Part shown: positions 6,889 to 13,379 of the stretch, in pieces
How positions within the stretch are numbered: the first letter of the stretch is position 1
Layout: the number at the start of each line of letters is the position of its first letter
Assembly: GCA_045597205.1 (NCBI GenBank)
Contig: JAZODT010000098.1
Span: 1 to 13,584 of the forward strand
DNA from: UMGS755 sp045597205
GTDB lineage: Bacteria; Bacillota; Clostridia; UBA1381; UBA9506
Length of the DNA: 13,584 bases
Direction: 5' to 3'
Position numbers and translations under genes: made by a program
Notes under the pieces: generated by a model
Database searches by the model: none
Told to the model about the DNA's origin: nothing
Seen by the model: the letters and a program-made list of their open reading frames with translations, nothing else

Positions 6889-7770
6889 TTATAAAGGCTT
6901 TTTTATTAATTCTAAAAATGCCTGAGCCGCTAATGAAAGAGGTTGTTTTTTTGCATAGGCACAGCCAATGCTACGGGCCGGCAAAGCAGGAGATAATGCC
7001 ATGGGGCAAATGAGCCCTTGTTTTAGACTTTCTTTTGAAAATTCCTCTACTACGCAGGCTACCCCCAGATGAATAGAGGCGAAGCGGATTAAAAGGTCAT
7101 GAGCGGCCGCTTCAATCTGTGGTGTCAGTTCAATATGTTTCGCGGCGAAACAAGCATCAAGATAACGTCGGGAAGAAGAATTTTTTTCAAGCAAAATCAA
7201 AGGCTCAGCGGCAATTTCTTTCCAACTGTAAGACGCTTTGGCGACATGCTCCGGTCCACAGACAAAAATATCGTGAATATCTAGACAGGGTTCAATATAA
7301 AGCTCATCATCTGTCACCGGTAAATTAACAAAGGCCAAATCAGCTTTGCCTTCTTTAACCAGTTGCAGCATATGTGAAGAGTAGGAGTTGGCCATTTCTA
7401 TGTGAATACCGGGATAAGAGGCGTGAAAGGATTCTAAATAGGGCAATAAATAATGACCGGTTATGGTATCACCGGCGACAATGGTTAGTATGCCACTCTC
7501 TAAATGTTGCAGACGGCTCAAAAGTGTTTCTCCCTGCTCTATGGTCTGTATGGCACTTTCTACCTTTTGAAACAACACTTCGCCCTCGGCTGTCAGAGTG
7601 ACACCTCTGCGTGAACGTGTGAACAGCTTCGCATTTAAATCAGATTCTAACTGATGAATACATTGAGAAATGGCAGACTGGGAAATATATAAATGTTGGG
7701 CAGCGGCCGAAAAAGAAGCGTAGCGTGCCGTTTCATAAAAAATGCGGTAATAATCAAGCTTTGTTTTCAT
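6889..7770 (-). CDS. LysR-family transcriptional regulator
   Basis: A 293-residue regulator with the classic LysR layout. Residues 1-60 form the winged helix-turn-helix (SFSAAAQHLYISQSAISQCI, then LESDLNAKLFTRSRRGVTLT), and residues about 90-293 form the two-lobed effector-binding domain. ATG 7770 is preceded by AAGGAG (7783-7778) at a spacing of 7. It is transcribed divergently from the CofE-like gene with only 105 bases between starts, the usual arrangement for a LysR regulator and its target; the effector cannot be read from sequence. ATAAG-N5-CTTAT (7771-7785), with a T-N11-A core, overlaps its own ribosome binding site and is a weak candidate autoregulatory site. I see no good terminator after the gene. 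Confidence 0.94.
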   Translation of the reverse strand: MKTKLDYYRIFYETARYASFSAAAQHLYISQSAISQCIHQLESDLNAKLFTRSRRGVTLTAEGEVLFQKVESAIQTIEQGETLLSRLQHLESGILTIVAGDTITGHYLLPYLESFHASYPGIHIEMANSYSSHMLQLVKEGKADLAFVNLPVTDDELYIEPCLDIHDIFVCGPEHVAKASYSWKEIAAEPLILLEKNSSSRRYLDACFAAKHIELTPQIEAAAHDLLIRFASIHLGVACVVEEFSKESLKQGLICPMALSPALPARSIGCAYAKKQPLSLAAQAFLELIKKPL

Positions 7771-7807
7771 ATAAGCACTCCTTATTACTGTTGTAAGATT
7801 TATCTAC

Positions 7808-7836
7808 TTTACTTATGTTTATATTTGTATTATAAT
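7808..7836 (+). promoter_or_regulatory. promoter of the CofE-like gene
   Basis: TTTACT (7808-7813) and a perfect TATAAT (7831-7836) are 17 bases apart, about 40 bases before the ATG. The -35 is weak, which suits a gene activated by a LysR protein. The -10 overlaps the -10 of the opposing lysR promoter. Confidence 0.6.
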
Positions 7837-7857
7837 AGGAAATATAATGAAAGTCAA
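7829..7857 (-). promoter_or_regulatory. promoter of the lysR gene
   Basis: On the minus strand TTGACT (7857-7852) and TATAAT (7834-7829) are 17 bases apart, a stronger match than the opposing promoter. The -10 regions of the two promoters overlap in the near-palindrome TATTATAATA, so polymerase can probably occupy only one at a time. Confidence 0.65.
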
Positions 7858-7875
7858 TCATTGGAGGTATTTTTT

Positions 7876-9066
7876 ATGGAAAGAAAAACCGGTACAATTT
7901 CACGAGGCATTCGTTGCCCCATTATTCGTGAAGGTGATGATATAGCAAAAATTGTGGTAGATAGCGTGATGGAAGCAGCAGAGGCGGAAGAATTTGCCCT
8001 GCGTGACCGTGATGTGGTTGCCATTACAGAGTCTGTGGTTGCCCGTGCACAAGGCAATTATGCTTCGGTTGATGCAATTGCAGAAGATGTTAAAAATAAA
8101 CTGGGTGGCGGCACGATTGGTGTGATTTTCCCTATTTTGAGCCGTAACCGGTTTGCTATTTGTTTGCGCGGCATTGCCAAAGGCGCTAAAAAAATTGTGT
8201 TAATGCTGAACTATCCTAGTGATGAAGTTGGCAATGCACTGGTTTCTTTAGACCAGCTGGATGAAGCCGGCATTAATCCTTATACAGATGTTTTGTCTGA
8301 AGCAAAATATCGTGAATTGTTTGGTGAAAATCCCCATCCCTTTACCCATGTGGACTACATTCAGTATTATGGTGATTTAATCCGTTCCTGCGGGGCAGAA
8401 GCAGAAATTATCTTAGCCAATGACCCCCGCGCTATTTTGCACTATACAGACTCAGTGTTAAACTGCGATATTCACAGCCGTGTTCGCACAAAGCGTATTC
8501 TGCGTAATGCCGGCGCAAAGTGTGTGGTTGGTTTGGATGAAATTCTTTCTCAGCCGGTAGGTGGCAGCGGCTACAATGCTAAATATGGTCTGCTGGGTTC
8601 TAATAAATCAACAGAAGACATGGTGAAGCTGTTCCCCAACGAATGCTTTGATTTGGTAGAAGATATTCAAAATCAATTCTTGGCACGTTGTGGCAAGCAT
8701 ATTGAGGTAATGGTTTATGGCGATGGTGCTTTTAAAGACCCCATGGGTAAAATTTGGGAGCTGGCCGACCCTGTGGTTTCTCCTGCTTATACCAAAGGGT
8801 TAGAGGGAACGCCTAATGAGCTGAAACTGAAATATTTAGCCGATAATGACTTTGCGGATCTAAAGGGTGAAGAACTGAAGAAAGCCATTGAAACGGCGAT
8901 TCGTAAAAAGGATGATGATTTAGTGGGCAACATGGCATCTCAAGGCACAACACCACGCCGTTTAACAGATTTAATCGGTTCTCTGTGTGACTTAACCAGC
9001 GGTTCCGGCGATAAGGGTACACCCATTGTTTTGGTTCAGGGTTATTTTGATAATTTAACTGATTAA
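7876..9066 (+). CDS. CofE-like (coenzyme F420-0:L-glutamate ligase family) protein, long form
   Basis: The 396-residue product resembles the CofE/FbiB ligase family, which in methanogens and actinobacteria adds glutamate to coenzyme F420-0. Family-like features are the N-terminal PIIREGDDIA (15-24), DVVAITESVVARAQGN (46-61) and the C-terminal GSGDKGTPIVLVQGY. It is much longer than canonical CofE (about 250 residues), with a region around GDGAFKDPMGKIWELADPVVSPAY that I do not place in the canonical enzyme. ATG 7876 is set by TGGAGGT (7862-7868) 7 bases upstream; the open frame extends further upstream through the promoter and is not coding there. It is divergent from a LysR gene. Clostridia are not known to make F420 and no F420 gene is visible, so the reaction is probably ligation of an amino acid to another acceptor. 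Family call fairly firm, function open. Confidence 0.85.
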   Translation: MERKTGTISRGIRCPIIREGDDIAKIVVDSVMEAAEAEEFALRDRDVVAITESVVARAQGNYASVDAIAEDVKNKLGGGTIGVIFPILSRNRFAICLRGIAKGAKKIVLMLNYPSDEVGNALVSLDQLDEAGINPYTDVLSEAKYRELFGENPHPFTHVDYIQYYGDLIRSCGAEAEIILANDPRAILHYTDSVLNCDIHSRVRTKRILRNAGAKCVVGLDEILSQPVGGSGYNAKYGLLGSNKSTEDMVKLFPNECFDLVEDIQNQFLARCGKHIEVMVYGDGAFKDPMGKIWELADPVVSPAYTKGLEGTPNELKLKYLADNDFADLKGEELKKAIETAIRKKDDDLVGNMASQGTTPRRLTDLIGSLCDLTSGSGDKGTPIVLVQGYFDNLTD

Positions 9067-9072
9067 TTAAAG

Positions 9073-9108
9073 AAATTAAAAGGGCTACACACGCAGCCCT
9101 TTTAATTT
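9073..9108 (+). terminator. bidirectional terminator between the CofE-like gene and sfsA
   Basis: AAATTAAAAGGGCT (9073-9086) pairs perfectly with 9095-9108 around an 8-base loop. T-rich flanks form on both strands, so it can end both convergent genes, whose stop codons lie within a few bases of it. Confidence 0.85.
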
Positions 9109-9110
9109 TG

Positions 9111-9791
9111 TCATAAGATGATAGGTACCGGCTTATTAATGTAGATTTCTCCCGGTTTTACGCAACAATCCAATGCCATCATGTTAACACCGGCCTTGGC
9201 GGCTTTTCTTAAGGCTTCACCAAAGGCGGGGTGGGTTTCGTCATTGGGTGAAAAATGGTTGACGCCTTGCATTTGAATTACAAAAACGATATAGGCTTTA
9301 TAACCATCGTCCATAGCAGTTATCAATTCATTTATGTGTTTTACACCTCGTTCCGTGGGTGCATCGGGGAAAAGAGCAATGTTGTCTTTTTCTAATGTTA
9401 CCCCTTTAACCTCTACGAATATTTTTTCTTTTTTTGTTTCAATGTAAAAGTCAAAGCGAGAAGAACGGTAAGTGGTTTCCGGACGGAGCAAGGTGATGTT
9501 TTTAAACAAAAGCTCTTTTTGCACCCATTCAAAAAACAAGCGGTTGGGCGCCTGACTATCCAGGTTAATTAATCGATCATCTTTATAAACCGAAACCACG
9601 TCAAAAGCGGTTTTGCGCAAAGGATTTTCTGATTTTTCTAATAAAATACGGGCACGGGGCTTTAATAATTCACGACAACGCCCTGTGTTTTTTACGTGGC
9701 AAACGGTTTCTTTACCGTTTATGTCGGCCATGGCAATAAAGCGGTTGGGGCGGCTTAAAAAGGTCGCCGGATAGATATTTTTATATTGCAT
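9111..9791 (-). CDS. sfsA: SfsA family DNA/RNA-binding nuclease-like protein
   Basis: SfsA was named as a sugar fermentation stimulation protein in E. coli and has an N-terminal OB-like nucleic acid binding domain joined to a PD-(D/E)xK nuclease-like domain. The 226-residue product has CHVKNTGRCRELL (31-43) in the first domain and, in the second, SSRFDFYIE (110-118) followed by FVEVKGVTLE (125-134), the likely metal-binding core, then FPDAPTERGVKHI. Length is normal for the family. ATG 9791 has GGAG (9800-9803) 8 bases upstream. It is monocistronic with a strong promoter and is divergent from rubrerythrin. Physiological role in Firmicutes is uncertain. Confidence 0.94.
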   Translation of the reverse strand: MQYKNIYPATFLSRPNRFIAMADINGKETVCHVKNTGRCRELLKPRARILLEKSENPLRKTAFDVVSVYKDDRLINLDSQAPNRLFFEWVQKELLFKNITLLRPETTYRSSRFDFYIETKKEKIFVEVKGVTLEKDNIALFPDAPTERGVKHINELITAMDDGYKAYIVFVIQMQGVNHFSPNDETHPAFGEALRKAAKAGVNMMALDCCVKPGEIYINKPVPIIL

Positions 9792-9818
9792 AGCGGTTGC
9801 TCCTGTTTGTTTTTTTGC

Positions 9819-9847
9819 ATTGTATCATGAGAGATTATTTTTGTCAA
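9819..9847 (-). promoter_or_regulatory. promoter of sfsA
   Basis: On the minus strand a consensus TTGACA (9847-9842) and TACAAT (9824-9819) are 17 bases apart, with TGA before the -10 (extended -10). Confidence 0.75.
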
Positions 9848-9916
9848 TAAAAACGGTATAAAAAAACAAATTTGCAACAAACTACCATTAAAGTATTTTT
9901 AGAGAGGATGCAGAAT

Positions 9917-10450
9917 ATGAATTTAGCGGGAACTAAAACAGAACAAAATTTAAGAACGGCTTTTGCCTGGGGATCTCAGGCACGCAATAAATATACTTAT
10001 TATGCTGAAGCGGCGAAAAAGGAGGGTTATGAACAAATTGCCGCAATTTTTCGCCAAACGGCAGAAAATGAACGGGAACATGCTAAAATTTGGTATAAAC
10101 TGTTGGGCGGCATTAAAGGCACAAAAGCGAATTTAGAAGATGGGGCAGCTGGTGAAAACAGCGAATGGACAGAAATGTATGCCGAATTTGAAAAAACAGC
10201 CAAAGAAGAGGGGTTTGATTCCATTGCAAAACTGTTTGCCCAGGTGGGCGCTATTGAAAAAGAGCACGAAGAGAGGTATCGGGCGTTAATTAGCAATTTG
10301 GAAAACAAAGAAGTATTTAAAAAAGCCTCAGAGCAAACATGGATTTGCCGGAACTGCGGGCATATTCATAAAGGAGAAGAAGCGCCGGTGGTTTGTCCGG
10401 TATGTGCTCATCCGCAGGCTTATTTTGAACTTAGGGCACAAAACTATTAA
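9917..10450 (+). CDS. rbr: rubrerythrin
   Basis: Rubrerythrin reduces hydrogen peroxide in anaerobes, taking electrons through rubredoxin-like centres. The 177-residue product has a four-helix ferritin-like diiron domain (about 1-138) and a C-terminal rubredoxin domain with CRNC (144-147) and CPVC (160-163) binding one iron. Diiron ligands visible are Glu52 and His55 in NEREHA, Glu83 and Glu86 in SEWTEMY, and Glu114/His117 in IEKEHE. However, the first helix reads AFAWGSQARNKY where the family normally has AFAGESQARN, so the ligand equivalent to Glu20 of the Desulfovibrio vulgaris protein is Gly19. I chose ATG 9917, with GAGAGG (9902-9907) 9 bases before it; ATG 9908 and TTG 9872 are in frame but lack a site. 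I find no convincing promoter or PerR-like box upstream. It is monocistronic. Confidence 0.95.
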   Translation: MNLAGTKTEQNLRTAFAWGSQARNKYTYYAEAAKKEGYEQIAAIFRQTAENEREHAKIWYKLLGGIKGTKANLEDGAAGENSEWTEMYAEFEKTAKEEGFDSIAKLFAQVGAIEKEHEERYRALISNLENKEVFKKASEQTWICRNCGHIHKGEEAPVVCPVCAHPQAYFELRAQNY

Positions 10451-10507
10451 AAGGGGCATATCCAAAAGGCACCGTCTGCAAAGAGTAGAAAATGATAAAG
10501 CATGAAG

Positions 10508-10557
10508 AGAGGCTATAGCAAAATGAAAACATTTTGCTATAGCCTCTTATTTTAATC
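10508..10557 (+). terminator. perfect 18-bp hairpin terminator, copy 3 of the family
   Basis: AGAGGCTATAGCAAAATG (10508-10525) is exactly complementary to 10530-10547 around an AAAA loop and is followed by T-rich sequence (10547-10553). It ends the rubrerythrin transcript and lies 4 bases past the stop of the convergent membrane protein gene, so it may serve both. Relative to copy 1 a G-C pair has become an A-T pair in both arms. Confidence 0.85.
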
Positions 10558-11901
10558 TTTTCTGGATGATATTAAATTAAAGAGAACATATAAAAATGCA
10601 ATGACGACCAAGCTGATAAATCCGAATTGAATCCATTTAATAGTATTTTCATTAAAAAACAGCGAAAAGAAAGATTCAGCGAAATCAAAGCTATCCATCA
10701 AAGCTGAGAAAAAGGTTAGTAAGGATAACATAAAAAGGGAACGGTTTACAGCCAGGTCCCGATTTCTTTGTTTGGTTTCGGCGGCAGTTTTTCGTATTTC
10801 GCTCAAAGAACTTAAGGGCTCTCGCACATCGTCGAACATGGGTTTTAGGGAAAAAGCATCTGCCAAACGATCGTATAGATTTTGGTATTGGGGCACTTCG
10901 GTAACGCGTGAAAAAACGAAATCGGTTTCAAATTCATAGAGCTGATGTTGATATTCGGTCAGAGTTTCTAATTGGTTATGGTTGCCCACACCAATTTTTG
11001 TTAACAACATATACAAAACGTACTTTTGATGCAACAGTAGTACATACATAAACAAATACTGTCGGTTAAAATTTTTATAAAAAATATTGTGCACAAAGCT
11101 TTCGTGGCCGCAGGGCTGTGCCAGACAAATAGCCGCTTCAGGAGAAATACCCCAGGAAATTTCCTGCGCAGCACAATAGGTTTCCCGACGATCAACCGTT
11201 TGGTCTTCTACATAAACATAATCCTGTCCATAGCATCTTCTTAAATAATAAAGCTCTCTTTTATAATCGCTTTGCGCAGGGACATCAAGATAAGTCAGCG
11301 AATTGGCACGCTCTGTGGAGGGGTTGGCATAAAAGAAAAATTCAAAGGGCAAAGGATAATGAATGTGAGTGGTAATGTTTTTTGCCAAATCTAAAATGGT
11401 GTTCCGTTCAGCAAGGGGCTTGCCCGTTTCATCATAAGGGGTTATGGTCTCGCGAGAAACTTTCTTTAAGTGATATTGAGCAGTCGCAATCCAAAAAGGG
11501 TCATTTTCTGTAAAATGCAGACGAAAGGCCAAAATACAGACAGAGGTGCTGAAGCAATAGAGCTGCACTTGTGGCAGCGTGAAAGTAAACTTTGTATCTG
11601 CATCGTGAAAAGGATGTGGTTCTGTAGCATAAACGACGTTTTTTGGAGCAAGACCGCACTGAGGGCGTGCCTCTTCTTTTAATTCAAAAAGAAAGCACTG
11701 GCAATGCTCGGGGTTTTGGCTGTCAAATTTGTCGGCCACATATTTCAGCATATATAAATTTTCGTTCTGCACGCCCGACCAAAGGGGGCTTTCGTCTAAC
11801 GTGCCCACCAGTTTTTTAAAAGATTGGCGATTGTTATATCGAAAAGGAATAAAAACATAAGAGGTATTTTTAAATTCTGTTGACATCATCAGGTTTTCCA
11901 T
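10552..11901 (-). CDS. unrecognised protein with two C-terminal membrane helices
   Basis: I do not recognise this 449-residue protein. It has no signal peptide; about 385 residues form a mixed, aromatic-rich soluble region with several Cys and many Tyr. Near the C-terminus a charged, probably helical segment (SSLSEIRKTAAETKQRNRDLAVNR, given here as SSLSEIRKTAAETK then QRNRDLAVNR) leads into a hydrophobic helix (about 389-405), a short loop with NENT, and a second helix (about 422-444), ending in a short basic tail. Large soluble domain, long helix and two terminal membrane helices recall CorA-type transporters, but the GMN motif is absent (the loop begins after SALMDSFDF), so this is only a shape resemblance. 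ATG 11901 is chosen because AAGGAG (11908-11913) is 6 bases upstream; ATG 11922 is in frame but unsupported. It is monocistronic with its own promoter. Confidence 0.8.
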   Translation of the reverse strand: MENLMMSTEFKNTSYVFIPFRYNNRQSFKKLVGTLDESPLWSGVQNENLYMLKYVADKFDSQNPEHCQCFLFELKEEARPQCGLAPKNVVYATEPHPFHDADTKFTFTLPQVQLYCFSTSVCILAFRLHFTENDPFWIATAQYHLKKVSRETITPYDETGKPLAERNTILDLAKNITTHIHYPLPFEFFFYANPSTERANSLTYLDVPAQSDYKRELYYLRRCYGQDYVYVEDQTVDRRETYCAAQEISWGISPEAAICLAQPCGHESFVHNIFYKNFNRQYLFMYVLLLHQKYVLYMLLTKIGVGNHNQLETLTEYQHQLYEFETDFVFSRVTEVPQYQNLYDRLADAFSLKPMFDDVREPLSSLSEIRKTAAETKQRNRDLAVNRSLFMLSLLTFFSALMDSFDFAESFFSLFFNENTIKWIQFGFISLVVIAFLYVLFNLISSRKD

Positions 11902-11920
11902 GCTTATCTCCTTTATAGTC

Positions 11921-11942
11921 ATGATATGTTAAAATATATCAT
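11921..11942. promoter_or_regulatory. possible operator dyad over the promoter of the 10552-11901 gene
   Basis: ATGATAT (11921-11927) and ATATCAT (11936-11942) form a 7-bp inverted repeat that covers the -10 element and likely transcription start. AT-rich sequence makes chance occurrence fairly likely, so this is tentative. Confidence 0.3.
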
Positions 11943-11961
11943 AAATTGTTTGATAAGTCAA
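11933..11961 (-). promoter_or_regulatory. promoter of the 10552-11901 gene
   Basis: On the minus strand TTGACT (11961-11956) and TATATT (11938-11933) are 17 bases apart, about 30 bases before the ATG at 11901. Confidence 0.65.
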
Positions 11962-12002
11962 CAAAGAGCAGCGGTTGGAAAAATTTTTATTACAAAATAG
12001 TC

Positions 12003-12030
12003 TTGCGTTTTATGCCAACCGTGGTATAAT
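12003..12030 (+). promoter_or_regulatory. promoter of the SLH-cyclophilin gene
   Basis: TTGCGT (12003-12008) and a perfect TATAAT (12025-12030) are 16 bases apart; TGG precedes the -10 (extended -10). It lies about 38 bases before the ATG at 12069. Confidence 0.7.
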
Positions 12031-12068
12031 GATTGTAATGGTTATTTTAATTTTTTTGGAGGCAGACA

Positions 12069-13337
12069 ATGAAAAAGTTTTTAGCAGTTTTATTAGCCGG
12101 AATTTTGTCCTTTAGTTTTTCGGGTGCGGCTTTTGCACAAGAATTTACAGATGTTGAGGGACATTGGGCAGCACAAGACATTAACGAAGCGAAAGAGGCA
12201 GGTATTGTCAGTGGTGACGGCAATGGTTTGTTCCGCCCGAATGATACCATTACCCGCGCGGAATATTTTAAAATGTTAACAGCAACTGTCGCCAGATTGT
12301 TTGATTTGGAAATTCCTGTTATTACAACGGAGGTTGAGCATTGGGTTGTGCCTTATAATAATTTGGCGCTCTATATCAATTTGTATGGTTTTGATTATGA
12401 AACGGAGGTTGAAACGGCAAGCGGCAAGGTTAATCCTGCAATTTTAACCATGAAAACAGTAGATTATAATATTGAACGCTGGGAAATGGCCTATTTAATT
12501 TTTGGTGTTTTTCAGGCAATAGGGTTGGAGGATGTGCCGGTTGAGGCCGAACGGTTGAATGATCAAGAAGCCATCAGTGCTTATCCCGAATCCATTCAGA
12601 AAGCCATTAACAGCTGTGCAGAGGCAGACATTATTAAAGGAGATGAAAATGCAAACTTTAACCCCGGGAAAAACGGCACCCGTGCCGAAGCGGTGGTTAT
12701 GATTAAGCGTTTTTTAAATAGTCTTACGATTTTAATCGGCGAGCTTACATCTTCTCAAGACACAGAAAACAAGGAGGAACAGGAAACAATGATTAACGAA
12801 ACAGTAAAAACTTATACCGAGGCAGAAATTCCCAAAGAAAACGTAAAAGTTAAATTTACAATGGAGGATGGTGCCACTTTTACCGCGGAGCTATATCCTC
12901 AGTATGCACCTCAGACCGTAGCTAATTTTGTGGCGCTTGTTAAAGCCGGTTTTTATGACGGCTTGAGCTTTCACAGAATTGTAGATGGATTTGTGGTACA
13001 GGGTGGTGACCCGAAAGGGGATGGTACCGGTGGTGCGGAACACAATATTGTGGGTGAATTTGCAACTAACGGCTGGACAAAAAACACCTTGTCTCATGAA
13101 GAAGGTGTGCTCTCTATGGCTAGAAGCAGTCTGCCGAATTCTGCCAGCTCACAGTTCTTTATCTGCATTGGCGATTGTACCGGTTTAGACGGTATGTATG
13201 CGTCTTTTGGTAAGGTAATTGAGGGCATGGATGCGGTGAAGTTCTTAACGAAAGTTGAAAGAAAAATGGGTTTTGACGGCGCAATGTCCAGCCCGGTGGA
13301 GCCGGTGATTATGAAAAAAGTTGAAATTGTAAAATAA
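12069..13337 (+). CDS. secreted SLH-domain protein fused to a cyclophilin-type peptidyl-prolyl isomerase
   Basis: The 422-residue product starts with a signal peptide (KK, a hydrophobic core, and AAFA before Gln24; likely cut after Ala23). SLH module 1 (about 26-72) is canonical: FTDVEGHWAAQDI, AGIVSGDGNGLFRPND, ITRAEY. A second, degenerate module (about 93-155) has EHWVVPYNNLALYI and ERWEMA with an insertion; a third (about 165-222) has AEADIIKGDENANFNPG and GTRAEA. After a linker, a cyclophilin domain (about 257-421) shows FHRIVDGFVVQGGDP (catalytic Arg303, Gln311), ARSSLPNSASSQFFI and LDGMYASFGKV; Trp and His positions of eukaryotic cyclophilin are replaced (GLDG, MYAS), and the MYAS form is common in bacterial members. 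Three SLH modules normally anchor a protein to secondary cell-wall polymer, so this should be a surface foldase. ATG 12069 has GGAGG (12058-12062) upstream. It stands alone between promoter and terminator. Confidence 0.94.
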   Translation: MKKFLAVLLAGILSFSFSGAAFAQEFTDVEGHWAAQDINEAKEAGIVSGDGNGLFRPNDTITRAEYFKMLTATVARLFDLEIPVITTEVEHWVVPYNNLALYINLYGFDYETEVETASGKVNPAILTMKTVDYNIERWEMAYLIFGVFQAIGLEDVPVEAERLNDQEAISAYPESIQKAINSCAEADIIKGDENANFNPGKNGTRAEAVVMIKRFLNSLTILIGELTSSQDTENKEEQETMINETVKTYTEAEIPKENVKVKFTMEDGATFTAELYPQYAPQTVANFVALVKAGFYDGLSFHRIVDGFVVQGGDPKGDGTGGAEHNIVGEFATNGWTKNTLSHEEGVLSMARSSLPNSASSQFFICIGDCTGLDGMYASFGKVIEGMDAVKFLTKVERKMGFDGAMSSPVEPVIMKKVEIVK

Positions 13338-13348
13338 AAGGCTAACAA

Positions 13349-13379
13349 TAGGCTGTAAATTTTTACAGCCTAATTTTTT
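13349..13379 (+). terminator. hairpin terminator of the SLH-cyclophilin gene
   Basis: TAGGCTGTAAA (13349-13359) pairs perfectly with 13362-13372 and a T run follows (13374-13379). The arms share AGGCTGTA with the three longer hairpins, but the AGCAAAAT part is missing, so it is at most a shortened relative. It may also serve the convergent gene that stops at 13378. Confidence 0.8.

Noticed and set aside
7771..7785. ATAAG-N5-CTTAT as a LysR binding box
   Set aside because: It has a T-N11-A core, but it overlaps the lysR ribosome binding site (AAGGAG) and is far from the ligase promoter -35; not strong enough to call on its own.
7693..7875. N-terminal extension of the CofE-like gene by 61 residues
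   Set aside because: The extension overlaps the start of the divergent lysR gene and both promoters; the ATG at 7876 has a strong ribosome binding site and begins the family-like sequence.
9841..9862. TTGTCA ... TATAAA as the rubrerythrin promoter
   Set aside because: The spacing is only 10 bases, too short for sigma-A.
9872..9916. Upstream starts (TTG 9872, ATG 9908) for rubrerythrin
   Set aside because: Neither has a suitably spaced ribosome binding site; the protein starting at 9917 matches the usual rubrerythrin N-terminus.
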